NCBI GenBank assembly: GCA_021404685.1
Contig: QWHC01000010.1
Coordinates: forward strand, 108,546 to 172,545
Direction: 5' to 3'
Source: Chloroflexi bacterium CFX4
GTDB lineage: Bacteria; Chloroflexota; Anaerolineae; Aggregatilineales; UBA2796
Length of the DNA: 64,000 nucleotides
Under the pieces are notes generated by a model. It had not been told where the DNA came from. It was given only the letters and a program-made list of their open reading frames with translations, and did no database searches. Shown one piece after another: positions 61,843 through 64,000 of this stretch. Each line of letters begins with the position of its first letter. Within the stretch, counting starts at the first letter, position 1. A program made the position numbers and the translations under genes.

Positions 61843-62598
61843 ATGTCGGATCAGAATCAAAGTATTCATGCGGTGGTGCAAGGGCGCTACGGCGCGATTG
61901 CGCGTGGCGAGAACGCCAGTTGCTGCGGTGGCGATGGCGGTGAATCATGCAGCGCGCCGCTCTACGAAGCGAGCATGTTGGAAGGCTTGCCGATCGATGT
62001 TACCGGGCTTTCGCTCGGCTGCGGTGATCCCGTGACGATTGCCGACCTGCGCGAAGGCGAAACCGTATTGGACTTGGGCAGTGGTGGTGGCATTGATTGC
62101 TTCCTTGCCGCCAAGCGCGTTGGTGCTTCAGGCTATGTGATCGGCGTGGACATGACGGCGGATATGCTGGCAAAGGCGAACGCCAACAAGGCAAAACTGG
62201 GCGTGACCAACGTCGAGTTCCGCGGCGGACAGATTGAGGCACTGCCCGTGGATGAGGGCAGCATTGACGTGATCATGTCCAACTGTGTGATCAACCTTTC
62301 GCCGAACAAGCCTGCTGTCTTCCGCGAGGCATTTCGCGTCCTTAAGCGCGGTGGACGCCTCGCCATCAGCGACATTGTGACCGAAGGCGATTTTTCGCCC
62401 GAACTGCGCGCCCAAATGGATAAATGGGCAGACTGCGTGACCGGCGCGATTGACGTGACGGACTATGTGGGCATGATGCAGGCGGCGGGCTTTACCGATA
62501 TTCAGGTGGTGGATAAGACCGACGCGAGCGAGATCGTGAGTGTGCAGGCGGGAATGCCGCGTGTGTTCAGCGCACGCATCACGGCGCGCAAGCCCTAG
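61843..62598 (+). CDS. arsM: Arsenite S-adenosylmethionine methyltransferase
   Basis: A 251-residue methyltransferase converting As(III) to methylated arsenicals. The SAM motif is [13 protein letters not shown] (about 75-87) and the N-terminus has the ArsM hallmark [10 protein letters not shown]. Three conserved cysteines expected to bind As(III) are seen at about 60 (LGCGD), 148 (SNCVINL) and 198 (ADCVTGA), plus a Cys-rich N-terminus ([11 protein letters not shown]). ATG 61843 follows GGGAGG; the frame extends upstream to 61705 but across the operator. It follows arsR and precedes a small CCPF protein, forming a compact arsenic detoxification set without a pump. Confidence 0.94.
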   Translation: MSDQNQSIHAVVQGRYGAIARGENASCCGGDGGESCSAPLYEASMLEGLPIDVTGLSLGCGDPVTIADLREGETVLDLGSGGGIDCFLAAKRVGASGYVIGVDMTADMLAKANANKAKLGVTNVEFRGGQIEALPVDEGSIDVIMSNCVINLSPNKPAVFREAFRVLKRGGRLAISDIVTEGDFSPELRAQMDKWADCVTGAIDVTDYVGMMQAAGFTDIQVVDKTDASEIVSVQAGMPRVFSARITARKP

Positions 62599-62612
62599 GG
62601 AAGGGCATCACG

Positions 62613-62942
62613 ATGCCTGAGGACACACCACTTGTTTGCAAACCGAACGCAATCCCTGCCAGCCAGCAAGCGCACTATGCGTACCTGCGCCAGCAGCTCT
62701 TTGCAGAAGGGCAAGCCATTCAGCCGTTGGCAGATGGCTACCGTTTTCGGCTGCCTGCCGACGCCGAAACCTTAGTGAGGGCAGCCGAGTTCATCAGTCT
62801 AGAGCGCCTGTGCTGCCCGTTCCTCAGCTTTCGGCTAGAGGTGACGCCTGAGGCAGTGTGGTTAGCCCTGACCAGTTTTCAGGCAGCACACAGCGCAGAG
62901 GTTAAGGCACTGCTGCGCCTTGAGATGGGTTTGTCCGTATAG
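62613..62942 (+). CDS. Small CCPF-motif protein in the arsenic module
   Basis: A 109-residue soluble protein starting 14 nt after arsM. It has the pattern Y-LRQQLFAEG, YRFRLPAD, FISLERLCCPFLSFRLEV, VWLALTSF, KALLRLEMG. The motif E-R-x-C-C-P-F is found in short proteins encoded in metalloid and mercury loci, but I know of no assigned activity. The paired cysteines (67/68) could bind As(III) or a methylated product. The pattern suggests an alpha-beta fold of one domain. ATG 62613 is the first available start; GGGAAGG precedes it. Confidence 0.65.
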   Translation: MPEDTPLVCKPNAIPASQQAHYAYLRQQLFAEGQAIQPLADGYRFRLPADAETLVRAAEFISLERLCCPFLSFRLEVTPEAVWLALTSFQAAHSAEVKALLRLEMGLSV

Positions 62943-62969
62943 AAAATAGAACAGAGGTGTTACAAAGCG

Positions 62970-62995
62970 CTCGCGCACCGAATTCGGTGCGCGAG
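62970..62995. terminator. 26-bp perfect palindrome between convergent genes
   Basis: CTCGCGCACCGAA (62970-62982) and TTCGGTGCGCGAG (62983-62995) are perfect complements. It lies between the CCPF gene and the convergent binding-protein gene and probably terminates both. No long T-run follows. Confidence 0.7.
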
Positions 62996-63018
62996 ACGTT
63001 TGGGTGTGGGGTGGGCGC

Positions 63019-64000
63019 TTAGCTGCCGGGTGTGGCAGTTGGCGCGGGTGCTTCAGTCGGTTCGGGTTCAACGCCACCGCCGCTCAGCAGCCCTTCGCCG
63101 CCAGCTTGCAGGTCCTTCACAGGATCAACGCCGAAGTACTTGCGGTAAATTTCGGCGTAGGTGCCGTCCTTGATCACTTCTGCCAAGCCGCTGTTGATGG
63201 CAGCGACCAGATTGGTGCATTCAAGGCGAACGCTGATGCCGTAGTATTCGACCGTGAGCGCCTCAACCGTGATCGTCAGACCGAGATCAGGGCTGTTCAG
63301 GATGATCGCCTTAGAAGGCGCGTCGTCCGCGATCACAGCATCCACATCCTTATTGGCAAGCGCACGGAGTGCCTCGGGCGTGCTGTCGTATTCGACCACG
63401 TCAAAGCCGCCCAGCGACTTGGCATAGTCCGCGCCGGTCGTACCCTTCTGCACGCCAACTTTCTTGCCCGCCAAGGCTGCAACATCCTTCAGCGTCTCGG
63501 CGTCATCAGTACGCACGGTGAGAACCTGTGCCGCGGCAAAGTACGGATTGCTGAACAGCACGGTCTGCTGGCGTTCCTCAGTGATGGTGGTGGCACTGAT
63601 CACAATGTCGTACTGACCGGCGGCAAGGTTGGTGAAGATCGTATCGAACGGCACATTCTGGTAAACGGGCGTGAAGCCTGCCTTCGCCGCAATGGCATTC
63701 AACAGTTCAATGTCGAAGCCTTCGATCTCGTTCGTCTCGGTGTTCACGTTCTCGAAAGGCGGGTAGGCAGCGTCCGTACCCACAATCAGATCGCCTGTCG
63801 TGCGGCAAGCCGCAGCGGTTGGCTCAGCGGTTGCCGTAGGCGGCACGGCAGTCGCGGTTGCGGTGGGCGGGATGGGTGTCTCAGTGGCAGCGGGTGGCTC
63901 AGCCGTAGGTGCCTCGGTGGGTGGCACTTCGGTTGCCGTCGGTGCTTCAGTTGGCACTTCGGTGGGTGGCACTTCGGTTGCCGTCGGTGCTTCAGTTGGC
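63019..64000 (-). CDS. Amino-acid-type ABC substrate-binding protein, 5' end cut by window edge
   Basis: The frame is open to the right edge, so the signal peptide and true start are missing. The visible 327 residues begin with a long Pro/Thr/Glu/Ala-rich linker (about 60 residues in view), then a type II periplasmic binding domain of the SBP_bac_3 family: DLIVGTDAAYPPFENV, GFDIELLNAIAAKAG, FDTIFTNLAAGQYDIV, VGVQKGTTGADYAKSL, DVDAVIADD and a C-terminal helix with YAEIYRKYFG. It likely binds a polar amino acid for an importer. A second Pro/Thr tail (EPEPTEAPAPTATPGS) ends the protein. The linker is encoded by 45-bp tandem repeats. Confidence 0.9.
   Translation of the reverse strand, partial: PTEAPTATEVPPTEVPTEAPTATEVPPTEAPTAEPPAATETPIPPTATATAVPPTATAEPTAAACRTTGDLIVGTDAAYPPFENVNTETNEIEGFDIELLNAIAAKAGFTPVYQNVPFDTIFTNLAAGQYDIVISATTITEERQQTVLFSNPYFAAAQVLTVRTDDAETLKDVAALAGKKVGVQKGTTGADYAKSLGGFDVVEYDSTPEALRALANKDVDAVIADDAPSKAIILNSPDLGLTITVEALTVEYYGISVRLECTNLVAAINSGLAEVIKDGTYAEIYRKYFGVDPVKDLQAGGEGLLSGGGVEPEPTEAPAPTATPGS
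63931..64000. repeat. 45-bp tandem repeat in the binding-protein linker
   Basis: The sequence GGTTGCCGTCGGTGCTTCAG begins at 63931 and again at 63976, with near-identical DNA between, giving a 45-bp period (15 codons, Pro/Thr/Glu/Ala-rich). It continues past the window edge, so copy number is unknown. Confidence 0.8.

Noticed and set aside
63931..64000. CRISPR-like repeat at the right edge
   Set aside because: The repeats are contiguous in-frame codons without spacers and encode a linker.

Overview
The window is GC-rich, gene-dense bacterial DNA with no rRNA, tRNA, CRISPR array, transposase or phage genes that I can see. The gene mix (GT-C glycosyltransferases, a type VII-like EssC ATPase with WXG100 proteins, a MurF-Alr fusion, P/T/E-rich lipoprotein linkers, and CHAT and TPR proteins) suggests a Chloroflexota bacterium of the Anaerolineae type. 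That placement is inference from protein flavour, not from a marker-gene tree.

Left part (1-16.1 kb). A HerA-like ATPase runs off the left edge. It is followed by a receiver-only regulator, a GAF/PAS histidine kinase and a methyltransferase, then a secreted repeat protein next to an OmpR-type two-component pair. trmD and rpsA converge on a shared hairpin. A TPP riboswitch with its own terminator leads a thiamine salvage operon: thiN, a YkoF/MTH1187-like thiamine-binding protein, an ABC permease, and an NMT1-type binding protein with an extra N-terminal domain. No ATPase partner is present in this operon.

Middle part (16-36.5 kb). On the minus strand are an EssC/FtsK-type ATPase with three P-loops, a WXG100 protein, a tocopherol-cyclase-like protein, a secreted beta-propeller protein, and a WXG100-headed gene broken by three in-frame stop codons without any frameshift. 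On the plus strand are a helicase-associated-domain protein and recJ. Next comes the most unusual locus (29.0-36.4 kb), a tight four-gene unit: an orphan protein, a CHAT protease, a TIR-like/TPR protein ending in a domain that resembles the cytoplasmic half of the flagellar/type III export protein FlhA (FHIPEP), and a second soluble FHIPEP-like protein. No secretion-apparatus genes are nearby. I read it as an undescribed signalling or conflict system.

Right part (36.5-64 kb). Housekeeping and envelope genes follow: a CrtI-like oxidoreductase, a RluA-type pseudouridine synthase, manA, secA, two GT-C membrane glycosyltransferases, a NERD-like membrane protein, a DinB-like protein under a strong palindrome, and a MurF-Alr fusion whose MurF P-loop has lost its lysine. 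After these come a DNA methyltransferase fused to an Mrr-like nuclease, a heterodimeric ABC exporter, a four-gene catabolic operon (epimerase-like TIM barrel, Tm-1-like/UPF0261, creatininase, FAD-linked oxidase), an arsenic module (arsR, arsM, CCPF protein) with paired operators, and an amino-acid-type binding protein cut by the right edge. Several genes (arsR, the rluA-type gene, murF-alr and the helicase-associated gene) have a -10 box exactly 6 nt before ATG, which points to leaderless mRNAs.
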